Assembly: GCA_028583605.1 (NCBI GenBank)
Contig: CM053333.1
Span: 11,741,638 to 11,805,637 of the forward strand
Origin: Dastarcus helophoroides
Taxonomy: Eukaryota; Arthropoda; Insecta; Coleoptera; Bothrideridae
DNA: 64,000 nt
Direction of reading: 5' to 3'
Position 1 is the first letter of the stretch, and every line of letters starts with the position of its first letter. Positions 48,224-57,995 of the stretch are shown in pieces. The notes below the pieces were generated by a model, which ran no database searches, was not told the DNA's origin, and worked only from the letters and a program-made list of their open reading frames with translations. The translations under genes and the position numbers were made by a program.

Positions 48224-48271
48224 CAAAGGGAGAGGGAGAGAGGGAGAGAGGGAGAGAGGGAGAGAGGGAGA

Positions 48272-48319
<48 letters not shown>

Positions 48320-48366
48320 AGAAGAGAGAAGAGAGAGCGAGAGAGAGAGAGAGAAGAAAGAGAGAG

Positions 48367-48456
<90 letters not shown>

Positions 48457-48462
48457 CAAAAT
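48224..48462. repeat. GA microsatellite
   Basis: It begins as (gggaga)n, then becomes nearly pure (ga)n with a few aagag interruptions. Confidence 0.95.
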
Positions 48463-49090
48463 TATCAGAAAACGTCTGAATTTTCACGAAAGAATTTAAA
48501 AAATCTAATTTACAAAAAAATTTGAGTCAAAAAAAGCGTAAAATTTTAAAAAGGTCAATGCTTAAAAAAATCAAAAAATTTGGAAAAAAGTCAAAACTTG
48601 GAGGAAAACTCAAAGTTATGGTAAAAGATCGAAACTTTGAAAAAATGGTTGAATTTTTAAAAATCGAAATTAAAAATTTCAGAGAAGTCTAAATTTTCAA
48701 AAAAAAAACCAGAATTTAAAAAAAATGTCAAATTTCCAAAAAATATTGAAGACTTGACAAAAAGTCAAAGTTTTGAGAAAAGTTGACATTTAGTAAAAAT
48801 CTAAATTTAAAAAAAAACTGAAACTTCGATAGTCAAAATTTGGAAGAGATCGACAACTTCAAAAAAAGTGAACATTTTAAAAACAGGTGGAAATTAAAAA
48901 AGTCGAAATTTAAAAATAAACAAAATTTTCAGAGAAATACAAATTAAAAGAAATATTTTAATAAAAAAGTCGAACTCTTAATAAATAATATAGTTTCTTA
49001 AATAGTCGAGATTTACAAAAAAACTCAAAATTTCAAAAATTTTCAACCATATTTTCAAAATTTTTTTTCATAGTTTTGATGTTTTTCATA
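48463..49090. repeat. Degenerate short-motif repeat, A-strand orientation
   Basis: Variants of aaaaaagtcgaaatttt, with the strand changing to T-rich near 49050. Confidence 0.55.
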
Positions 49091-50875
49091 ATTTTGAATT
49101 TTCCTCCAAATTTTGACCTTCTTTTTTTATGGTGGACCCTTATTGGTCGGAAACATTATGTTTATTAATTATATTTAACATTTCAGCGACAAATTAATAA
49201 ACATTTTGATCTTTTTTTGAAAATGTCGACTTTTTACAAATTTTTTGATTTTTTAAACTTTCGCCTCTGTTAACAATTTACGCTCTTTTGGTCTCAAAAT
49301 TTAAAAAAAATGGAATTAAAAAGGTCGAAATTCTAGTCAGAATTTTGAAAAATATTGAAACTTTCGGAAAAGTCGACGGTTTCAAAAAAATCCAAAAAAA
49401 TCGAAATTTTTAAAAAGCCTAAAGTCAAAATTTTGGCATTCAAATTGTGAATTAACATGTAAATATTTAGAATCAGTCACACTTTTTGGAGAGGTAAAAA
49501 TAAGTCAAAATTTTGGAAATAGATCGAAATTTTAATGATAAGTGGAAATTTTGAAAACAGGCTGAAAATAAAAATTTCTAGAAAAATGAAGGCTTTTAGA
49601 AAATCTTTATTTTAATTAAAAAAATCGAAATTTCGAAAAAACATCGAGAACGTCGATGGTAAAAATTTGGAAAAAGATCGAAATTTTCAAAAAGAAGTAG
49701 AAATTTTGAAAAATAGGTCGAAATTTAAAAAAGGTCGGTATTTAAAAAAGGTCGGTATTAAAAAAACAAAATTTCCGGAGAAATACAGATTAAAAAAATC
49801 TATATTTTAGTAAAATAAGAACTCGTCAAAAATATAGAATTTTCCAAATGAAATCGAAATTTATAAAAGAAGCAACATTTCAAAAAAAGCGGTATTAAAA
49901 ACTTAAAATTTTTCAGTCAAAATGTTCAAAAAAGTTGAAGCTTCGTAAATAATTGCAGACTTTTAGAAATGTCGAGGTTTTGAATTTTGAATTTTCCTCC
50001 AAATTTTGACCTTCTATTTTTTATGGTGGACCCTTATTGGTCGGAAACATTATGTTTATTAATTATATTTAACATTTCAGCGACAAATTAATAAACATTT
50101 TGATCTTTTTTTGAAAATGTCGACTTTTTACAAATTTTTTGATTTTTTAAACTTTCGCCTCTGTTAACAATTTACGCTCTTTTGGTCTCAAAATTTAAAA
50201 AAAATGGAATTAAAAAGGTCGAAATTCTAGTCAGAATTTTGAAAAATATTGAAACTTTCGGAAAAGTCGACGGTTTCAAAAAAATCCAAAAAAATCGAAA
50301 TTTTCAAAAAGCCTAAAGTCAAAATTTTGGCATTCAAATTGTGAATTAACATGTAAATATTTAGAATCAGTCACACTTTTTGGAGAGGTAAAAATAAGTC
50401 AGAATTTTGGAAATAGATCGAAATTTTAATGATAAGTAGAAATTTAGAAAAGAGGCTAAAAATAAAAATTTCTAGAAAAATGAAGGCTTTTAGAAAATCT
50501 TTATTTTAATTAAAAAAAATGAAATTTCGGGAAAAAATCGAGAACGTCGATGGTAAAAATTTGGAAAAAGATCGAAATTTTTAAAAAGAAGTAGAAATTT
50601 TGAAAAATAGGTCGAAATTTAAAAAAGGTCGGTATTTAAAAAAGGTCGGTATTAAAAAAACAAAATTTCCGGAGAAATACAGATTAAAAAAATCTATATT
50701 TTAGTAAAATAAGAACTCTTTAAAAATATAGAATTTTCCAAATGAAATCGAAATTTATAAAAGAAGCAACATTTCAAAAAAAACGGTATTAAAAACTTAA
50801 AATTTTTCAGTCAAAATGTTCAAAAAAGTTGAAGCTTCCTAAATAATTGCAGACCTTTAGAAATGTCGAGGTTTT
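49091..50875. repeat. 893 bp tandem duplication
   Basis: Units of about 893 bp are at about 49091-49983 and 49984-50875. Landmarks such as ggtggacccttattggtcgg occur at 49131 and 50024. The copies differ only at scattered bases and short indels, so the event is recent compared with the surrounding decayed repeat. Confidence 0.93.
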
Positions 50876-51812
50876 AAAAAAAAAAGTCCCAAAAAATCGA
50901 AATTTTTAAAAAAGGCTCAAATTTTGCAAAAAGTCGAATTTTCCACAGTCAAAATTTAAAATTAAAGTCGAAATTTTTAGAATTAGTTAAAATTTTGGGA
51001 AAGAGTTAAAAATAAATCAAAATTTTGAAATGTTTCAAAAACAGTGAAAGTTTTAAAACAGAGATAGAAGGTTTAAAAAAGTCAAACCTAAAAAAGTCAA
51101 AATTTTCATAGAATAAAGATTTTCAAAAAAATCTATATTTTAGTAAAAAAAAAGTCGAAATTAAAAAGGTCTCAATTTTTAAGAAAGTCGAAATTAAAAA
51201 ATAACAATTTTTAAAAAATAAAACAGTTCAACAAATATCGGTATGCAAAAAACAAAATTTCCGGAGAAATACAGATTAGAAAAATCTATATTTTAATAAA
51301 AATATAACTCTGCAAAAATATAGAATTTTTCAAATAAAGTAGAAATTTATAAGTCAAAATTTTCGAAAAAACATAAAATTGTAATTTTGAATTAGGAAAC
51401 ATTTTCCCAAAAATTTAAGTTTTTTAGAAATGTAATAATTCTTTACGAAATTTAAAAAAATGAATAGTCGAGAATTTTTTTTACATATTTACCTCTTTTC
51501 GAAACTTTGACTGTTATCTCCGAATTTCCAAATTTAAACTAGGTAGTGATTTCAAGTTTTAACTCGAAATTTTCAAAAACTTATTCGAGGCTTTCAGAAA
51601 AAAGGTTGACATTTTTAGAAAATATTTAAAGTCTATGTCAAAGTCAAAACTTCGAAATAAAAATCAAATTTATTTAAAAAAGTTTCTACAAGTTCGACTT
51701 TTATTTCGAAATTTTGTCTTTTTTGGAAATTTTTGATTTAAAAAAATATCAAATATTTCAGTTTTTTATGAAAATTCTGGCAATTTTATATATTCAAACT
51801 CGAAAATTGTAC
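50876..51812. repeat. Degenerate short-motif repeat
   Basis: A-strand form to about 51470, with parts resembling the 893 bp unit (ccggagaaatacagatta near 51260), then T-strand form. Confidence 0.6.
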
Positions 51813-51863
51813 TAATGCACAGACCAATAGGTTTGAACATTTATTAGATTCGAAGTTTGGAAA

Positions 51864-51904
51864 CCAAAGACCGGTTTCGATCTTGTTAGATCTTGTCAGC
51901 TTGG
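51864..51904 (-). ncRNA. Hammerhead-ribozyme-like motif, minus arm (family C)
   Basis: Parts in order on the minus strand: CCAAG (stem I), CTGACAA (core CUGANGA with G8 changed to A), GATCT-AACA-AGATC (perfect 5 bp stem II), GAAA, CCGG (minimal palindromic stem III), TC (cleavage after GUC), TTTGG (stem I, pairs with CCAAG using one G-U). All parts of a type I hammerhead are present; one core base is wrong. Confidence 0.6.
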
Positions 51905-51936
51905 TGTATCCAATTCGAATGCTAACCAAAATGCTA

Positions 51937-51977
51937 CCAAACTGACGAGATCTAACAAAATCGAGACCGGTCTTTGG
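51937..51977 (+). ncRNA. Hammerhead-ribozyme-like motif, plus arm (family C)
   Basis: Parts in order: CCAAA (stem I), CTGACGA (intact core), GATCT-AACA-AAATC (stem II with one C-A mismatch), GAGA (GAAA with one change), CCGG (stem III), TC, TTTGG (stem I, perfect 5 bp with CCAAA). Its defects differ from those of the minus arm, so the ancestor had a full canonical core. Confidence 0.6.
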
Positions 51978-52028
51978 TTTCCAAACTTCGAATCTAATAG
52001 AAGTTCAAACCTATTGATCTGTGCATTA

Positions 52029-52552
52029 TAATACTTGTCTTCTGGGAACTTTCGTAGAGAGCAACCGCTTCGCTAGGTGGCAGTGTTTCAACTGTTGGTA
52101 GTTCAGCTACCTATGATTCACTATAAACACCTAGAGGGCTGCATGAATTTGCAGTCTAGGTTATATTCTACTTGCATCGAAAATTTTAGCCAATTTTTTT
52201 TTGAAATTTCGAATTTCTGCTCCAAATCTCATGTTAAAACTGAAATTTCTCTTTTACAAACGTTTAGTTTTTCTGAAAGTTCGATTCTTTTCGAAATTCG
52301 GAGTATGTGCTTCAAATTTTTGTACTCTTCAATATCGAATAAAAGTCAAACTGTCAAAAAAGTTATCCGTTAATAATTCTCATTTATTTTCGAATTTAGG
52401 CTTGACATGCTGATGAATTTTTGACTAAAAAGTCAAGTTTTTCTAGAAATTAAATCTCAAAGTATGTTAGTAAATATGTAAGTTGTTTTTTAAACATTCT
52501 ATTTCTTCTTTATGAAAAATTGAATTTTCTCCAATCATTTTCCATGCAGCAT
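52029..52552. other. Intergenic, partly degenerate repeat
   Basis: 52060-52170 is unique; the rest is T-strand repeat. The frame at 52077-52373 is not supported. Confidence 0.4.
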
Positions 52553-52770
52553 TGAAATACAGAACTTGTCCCCTGAAACCAAGAAAGACTAAGAAACACA
52601 ACAAAGGTTGCTTTGACGCGTTTCGACAGCCAAGCTGTCATCTTCAGAGAGATATAGTATCTCTTAAAACGCGTTAGAGCAAGTTTCGTTGTGTTTCTTA
52701 ATCTTTCTTGGTTTCAGAGGACAAGCTCTGTGTTTCAATTTCAAATTTCAAGGACCAGTCCGTTCCACCA
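52553..52770. mobile_element. Foldback element with hammerhead-like motif (family A, copy 3)
   Basis: The two arms share cttgtccnctgaaacc and gaaagactaagaaacacaac and their complements. The right arm repeats the outer half only (aaacgcgttagagcaa). It ends with ggaccagtccgttccaccaa, also seen at 23443 and 57980 (downstream flank shared by several copies). Confidence 0.75.
52611..52651 (-). ncRNA. Hammerhead-ribozyme-like motif (family A, copy 3)
   Basis: On the minus strand: CTCT, CTGAAGA (intact core with N7=A), one extra T, GACAGC-TTG-GCTGTC (perfect 6 bp stem II), GAAA, CGCG (palindromic stem III), TC, AAAG (stem I with one mismatch). Against copy 4, stem II differs by a compensatory pair (C-G here, T-A there). 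Confidence 0.55.
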
Positions 52771-52784
52771 AATTCATGCAGTAT

Positions 52785-53235
52785 TAAAAAAAATGCAGAA
52801 TGTAGCTAAGTAATATTACGACAATGAAAGGTAAATAATAGTAATTATAAAATAAATAATAATATAAATACAAATTATAATAATAAATAACCTGAGAACT
52901 GAATTTTTTAGGCTTTTGTTTATAACGTTCATGCGGTAATAACTCAGTAAATAAATAATAAATGCGAAAGTGTGTTTTTCTGCCTGCTTGCCTGCTTTTC
53001 ACAGCTCAATTGCTGTAACAATTTTGACGAAAACTGGTTACGATTCTGAATAGTTAGTAGACTACTTTTCATCCCAAACTTCTATTATATCCATAAAGCT
53101 TAAATAACCTGTACAACCTTTTTCTACGATGTAAATAATCATAGAGAAAGGTAAGAGTGTCAACTCTGTGGTCTTTATTTTAACAGTGGCCTCTCTTCTT
53201 GGGTCCTCGAACTATTACCATAAAAGTAGGTACCT
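52785..53235. repeat. AT-rich DNA with an interspersed repeat (copy 1)
   Basis: 52961-53105 (aatgcgaaagtgtgtttttc, then ctgcctgcttgcctgct, then caattttgacgaaaa.tgg) matches 60153-60300. Copy 1 has a slipped gcct/gctt tract. Confidence 0.6.
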
Positions 53236-54231
53236 GTATTATCGATTTCTGTAATATTACGTTATCGCCTTAAAATTCGAATTGAATATTAATTTCAAAT
53301 TACATTTAAATGTAAAATAGTTTTGAAACTTCCATTTAGTTGCACTGCAGTTATTTCTTCAAGTTCGTTGATGAATCTCGAGTAACAACTAGTAATTCAT
53401 ATGCTGAAAAAAAAAAACAAAAAATTGAGAAACATCTAGGTGTCACAATTTATGTATTTTCCAATGAAATATGCTCAGAGGAAAAGCTATCCTATATATC
53501 TACTACGATTGAGAACCTAAATAAAATAGGGAATATAAAAACTCTAACTGTAAAAACTAGTCATTTCTGGCACATTAACGACAAAAATGTATAATTAATC
53601 GATAATGAACTCGAGAAATCTCCGACAATTTTTCCCCAACGGTGGCGTGTTAATCTTAAATTCTCAATTTTTTATCAGGGCGGCAAATAAGCAATGAAAA
53701 GGCAACCTTCAAAGAATTTATTTCCATATACATTCAGTACCACATATTCACGTGTTGGTTGGTAGCGGCAGCGTGTATCTCGCATTCTCGAGAACGAAAA
53801 CCCGTAGACAACTTATTTATGTCTGAATTGTTTTCAAAATGCCGACATATTCCCACTACTGTTTGTCGAATAAGCTAAAACTCATTCGGATATTCTAAAA
53901 ACTTCTCAAACGCTGTTACGTTTACGGAATCTCGTGGAGTCACGAAGGCAGCAAATCGAGAGGGTTATGTGCAACTTTTCTAAGCGTCTTCAGCGACTTC
54001 GCAAGTGTTTTCCTACCTCGGAATTTTTACAATATTCCAGCCAAAGAGTCGCTTTGAGAAGTTTCGCTTGTTTTCCAGGGTAAACACATTTCCAGTTTTC
54101 CGTATTTTCGGTACGTCGAATGTAGAGTAGTTTCCAAGTTTTTGGCTTATTTGACGAGCTTAGTTTTTTGTGGTCCTTTCTGAATCCTCGTTACGTAAGA
54201 TGCAAATAATTTTTGACAAGTTTTGGTTCAG
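53236..54231. other. Repeat-poor intergenic DNA
   Basis: Mixed composition with no repeat family; the frame at 53340-53594 (84 codons) has no recognisable similarity and unremarkable composition. Nothing supported. Confidence 0.35.
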
Positions 54232-54249
54232 TTTACATTTTTTTTTTCA

Positions 54250-54332
54250 AGGCAGTTCATTGTTATGTATTTATTTTTTGTAAGTTTGATTTGTAAAATA
54301 CAAATTTTTGTAAGTTTGATTTGTAAAATACA
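54250..54332. repeat. Short direct duplication
   Basis: The unit ttgtaagtttgatttgtaaa with its short continuation tacaaattt/tacagac occurs twice in tandem. Confidence 0.75.
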
Positions 54333-54451
54333 GACTATTTGAGAATAGTATTGGCGCATTTGATGAACTTCATTTTTCCAGGTTCTTTTTGAATTGTCTT
54401 CTGATGTTACGAATAAGACATCAACTTTCGATATTAGTAACAAGGCAACTC

Positions 54452-54675
54452 GGACAGTATGATAGAGTTGGTTGAAGCGGCGCATTTGTGTGATAGGTCG
54501 TGGGTTCAAACCCCGCTGCCAATCACACATTTTTGAATTCTATTACACATGTTGCGGCTACATGATACTGTTAACATTAGAGCATATTAGTAACACAAAT
54601 TGGCGTGATGGTGACGACAAATCATATGTTTTTCCTCTGTCAAAAATTGCTCAACGTGCCTAGAGAAATTTTCAC
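54452..54675 (+). mobile_element. tRNA-derived SINE (intact copy)
   Basis: The 5' part mimics a tRNA: tagagttggttgaagcgg is A-box-like, and gtgggttcaaaccccg is a near-perfect B box followed by the complementary T-arm strand. The tRNA-unrelated body has gttaacattagagcatatta and ggcgtgatggtgacgac, matching 46000-46200. It is not a functional tRNA: the acceptor and anticodon arms do not close. Transcription would be by RNA polymerase III. Confidence 0.72.
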
Positions 54676-55573
54676 TTCAAAAATAGAAAAATGCAAAGAA
54701 ATAAGACGAAATTTTAAGAATAAATTCTGCGTTATTTTAAAGTCTAAATTTTGAAAAGAAAGAAGAAATTTTGATTCTTAATTAATAAAAATTTCAGATG
54801 AAATTTTTAGAAAAAAGTCAAAAATTTTGAAAAAAAGTCTCGAAATGATAAAAATATTTCAACACTTGCAGTTTAAAGACCAAATTAGCAACAAGTAAAA
54901 ATATCAAGTTACTCGGCATTAAAAAAAAACATTTCGAGAAAACCATAGTCATAAAAAGTATAAAATAGCAACTCAAAATTTCAAGAAAAAACCAAAAATT
55001 GCGAAATATACGTTGATACTTCTAGAAAAAAGTCGGAATATGACATATTGAAAAAACTTTCTAGTTTATAAAATATAGCTTTCTCGAAAATTGCGAAATA
55101 TACGTTGATACTTCTAGAAAAAAGTCGTAATTCTAGTGAAAAAATTTAAGTTTAGGATGAAAGTTTTAAGGAAAATGACATATTGAAAAAACTTTTTAGT
55201 TTATAAAATATAGCTTTCTCGAAAATTGGAGAACAAAGTCGAAATTTCGAGGAAGAAGTTGAAATATTCGACATTTATAATAACAATTTTCCGAAAATTT
55301 TTGATCATTATGAAAATTCTAAGAAATAACTGCAAAAATTAAAGTTTAAATTAGAAAAATTGTCGACATTTGAGAAAAAAATTTTACGTTTATTTAAAAA
55401 CGAAGAAGCGAAATTTTTAATTGAAGCGGTAATTTGGGCAATAAAAAAGTTTAAAAATAGTCTACATTTCTAAAAAAAAAAAAAAATTAAAATCCAAGTC
55501 ACATCCAATAAGTCTAAACTTCTTCTTCTTGTTTTCGACATCAATTTAAATTAAATTTGGGAAAAAAATTGAA
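54676..55573. repeat. Degenerate repeat with a 90 bp tandem duplication
   Basis: A-strand repeat. At 55001 and 55091 the unit starting ttgcgaaatatacgttgata is duplicated; the second copy has an extra internal segment of about 47 bases. Confidence 0.65.
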
Positions 55574-56142
55574 ACTTCCGACATAAGAGACGAAAATTTG
55601 GAGAAACACATTTTTGTTAAATTTGTAGTTTTTCATGAAACTTTGACTTGTTTTCAAAAATCTGAATTAAAACACAATTTACTTCTTTCCAAACATTTCG
55701 ACTTTGGTTTTTTGCTTTTTTTCAAAATTTCAATTGTAATATCCACATTTTGACCTGTTTCTCAAAATTTCTAATTGAGACGTAAAACAAAATTTTTTGA
55801 GAGATTCGAAATTTGGATTTGGAGTTTTCAGATAAATTTTGAAATTGAAATTAAAATTTCGAAGAATTGAAGCTTCCGACATAGAGACGAAATTTTGAAG
55901 AAACACATTTTTGTTAAATTTGTAGTTTTTCATGAAACTGACGAAATAAAACACAATTTACTTCTTTCCAAATATTTCGACTCTGGTTTTTTGTTTTTTT
56001 TCAAAATTTCAATTGTAATATCCACATTTTGACCTGTTTCTCAAAGTTTCTAATTGAGATGTTAAACGAAATTTTTTGAAAGATTCGAAATTTGGATTTG
56101 AAGTTTTCAGATAAATTGAGATTAAAATTTCGAAAAATTGTT
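55574..56142. repeat. Tandem duplication, about 299 bp unit
   Basis: cttccgacata.gagacgaaa starts at 55574 and 55873; both continue with gaaacacatttttgttaaat and ccacattttgacctgtttct. The second unit lacks about 30 bases. Confidence 0.85.
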
Positions 56143-56680
56143 AAGAAAAATTCTAATTCCTAAGCTGAAGGCGTAATTTTCGAGGTAAATATCACTAAAA
56201 AAGTTTGACTGAAGGCAAAATCTTTAAACAAAAAAGGAAAATTAAAAATGTGGATTGTAAAGAAAATGTCGCTTCGTGATTTAAATTTTTTTGAGATTTT
56301 GAGAGAATAGACATTACGAAAATTTTAAAAAACTATCAAAACTGGAAACAAAAATTTTCAAGTTTAAAATGACAATTTCGAAAACATTCGATATTATACT
56401 GCACGTTTCAATAAAATGGTCGAGATTTAAAAATTGGGGTCAAAAATGCGAAAAAGAGTGCTAATGCTTTAGGAAAAGTCGAACTTTTCAGTTAAAGTTG
56501 AAATTTTTGAATTATAAATAAATAAATGAAAAATATAAAATGTGAATTGGACAAAAAAGTGGCATAAAAAATTGATACCTAACATAAAAAAAAATTTGCG
56601 GGATTTCAAGAAAAAGGCCGACATTCCAAGATTGAAGTCTAAAGGTCTAAAAAGAAAAAAATTAAACAACTAGAACAAAT
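56143..56680. repeat. Degenerate short-motif repeat
   Basis: A-strand aaatttcgac variants; no gene. Confidence 0.55.
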
Positions 56681-56827
56681 TCCAAACATTGATTAGTTTA
56701 ATCCAAACATTGATTAGTTTAATCCAAACATTGAGTAGTTTAATCCAAACATTGATTAGTTTAATCCAAACATTAAGTAGTTTAATCCAAACATTGAGTA
56801 GTTTAATCCAAACACTGAGTACTTTCA
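56681..56827. repeat. 21 bp minisatellite, 7 copies
   Basis: The unit tccaaacattgattagttta with one more base repeats seven times with g/t and g/a variants at two positions; the last copy is more diverged. Confidence 0.93.
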
Positions 56828-57315
56828 TTCAAAATTTCAAAAATAAAAACTGATTTCTGGAGAAAAGTAAGAAAAATGCAGTTATTTGGAGAATAGCAAC
56901 GAAGTTTCTAAAACAAGGTAAATATTTATATAAAAAATTAAATAATAATTGAAAAATTATCAGCTTGCGATTAAACAACATTTTTTTCTAGAAAATGCTC
57001 TGAATTTATAAAAAAAATCTCAATAGTTTTGCTTTAAACTAAGATAAAAGTCGAAATTTCAGAAATCCAGTCTTGGATTTCAAAATAGTCTCTAGATAAA
57101 GTCGAACTTTTGAGTTTAATTCAAAATCTTTATAAAGAAGTAGTGAATTTTAAAAACCAATAAGTGGAATTTTTGGAAACATTTTTGTGATTTAAATCAT
57201 GATTTTGAAATAAAAAATAATGTTTCAGAAAATGTTCTAAATTCATTAAATAGTCGATATTTTTAGTTTAAACTAAAGAAATTTAAATGAAAGTAAAAAT
57301 TCCAAAAATACAATT
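56828..57315. repeat. Degenerate short-motif repeat
   Basis: Weak A-strand repeat; nothing else. Confidence 0.5.
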
Positions 57316-57317
57316 TT

Positions 57318-57770
57318 ACGAGGACCACTGATGGCTTCTAAAAAGTAACCCATTCAGATAAAAACATTTATTGTTAAAAGTTGAGTAAAGTCTTATTCAT
57401 TCATAATCGCCAAAATAATTGATGCATTATTTCATGTCGTGCTACAAACTTTCTCTTAGTCAAAGAACTTTGTCGCCACGAGAAACGAGATCAGATACAT
57501 ATTGACACTTTCCGAAGCTCTTCGTTGGTGACGAAGAGTTGTCCGCCCAACCATGTCTCCAATTTTTAAAAAACATGCAAATCATTAGGTGCCAGGTCTG
57601 GATTATACAGCGGATGATCGGAATTTTCCCATTTGAAATGTTGCAAAAAATTTTTCGTCACTTTGGCAAGTCGGCAGTGCGTTGTTGTGGATCAAAACAA
57701 TGCAAGACCTAAAGTCACTCTGCGCTAAATTTCAGCAGCGCTACATCCTTCTACTTGCAGAAAAGTAAAT
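57318..57770 (-). mobile_element. Mariner-family transposase remnant (3' half)
   Basis: Minus-strand frames give a catalytic region VLIHNNA (from the family's IHDNA, so the second catalytic Asp has become Asn), then FLQHFKWENSDHP in a shifted frame, HPLYNPDLAPNDLHVF, and KLETWLGGQLFVTNEELR. These are the order and motifs of mariner D,D34D transposases. A frameshift and stops kill it. The element is abutted on the right by the family-A foldback at 57773. Confidence 0.82.
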
Positions 57771-57772
57771 AC

Positions 57773-57995
57773 AAATTTTGTCCCCTGAAACCAAGAAAGA
57801 TTAAAAAACAGAGCAAAGGTTGCTCTAACGCATTTCGATAGCCAAGCTATCATCTTCAGATTAAAAAGCACAACCAAGTTGCTCAACCAACAACAAAGTT
57901 GAGCAACCTTTGTTATGTTTTTTAATCTTTCTTAGTTTCAGGAGACAAGAGTTGTATTTCAATTTTTGAAGATAATCATGGACCAAACCGTTCCA
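57773..57995. mobile_element. Foldback element with hammerhead-like motif (family A, copy 4)
   Basis: The left arm (aatacaaattttgtcccctg) and right arm (ttcaggagacaagagttgta) are inverted. A second inner hairpin lies near 57880-57920 (aaccaagttgctc ... gagcaacctttgt). Confidence 0.75.
57823..57859 (-). ncRNA. Hammerhead-ribozyme-like motif (family A, copy 4)
   Basis: On the minus strand: CTGAAGA, one extra T, GATAGC-TTG-GCTATC (perfect 6 bp stem II), GAAA, TGCG, TT, AGAG. The upstream stem I strand is lost at the foldback junction. Confidence 0.5.

Larger units (their letters stand above)
51813..52028. mobile_element. Foldback element with two hammerhead-like motifs (family C)
   Basis: Arms of about 95 bases (51813-51905 and about 51935-52028) are inverted repeats and share tgcacaga.caataggtttg, gattcgaagtttggaaacc and aaagaccggt. 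Each arm carries a hammerhead-like fold pointing outwards from the centre. The GAAACCGGTC string links it to the Penelope-related fragments at 31455 and 59520. Confidence 0.75.

Noticed and set aside
48107..48487. 126-codon Ser/Leu frame on the minus strand
   Set aside because: Translation of the GA microsatellite.
53340..53594. 84-codon open frame in a repeat-poor stretch
   Set aside because: Length is within chance for AT-rich DNA, and no family is recognised.
54500..54530. Possible functional tRNA gene at the B-box near 54505
   Set aside because: The T-arm region is good, but no acceptor stem or anticodon arm closes around it; the body matches another SINE copy.
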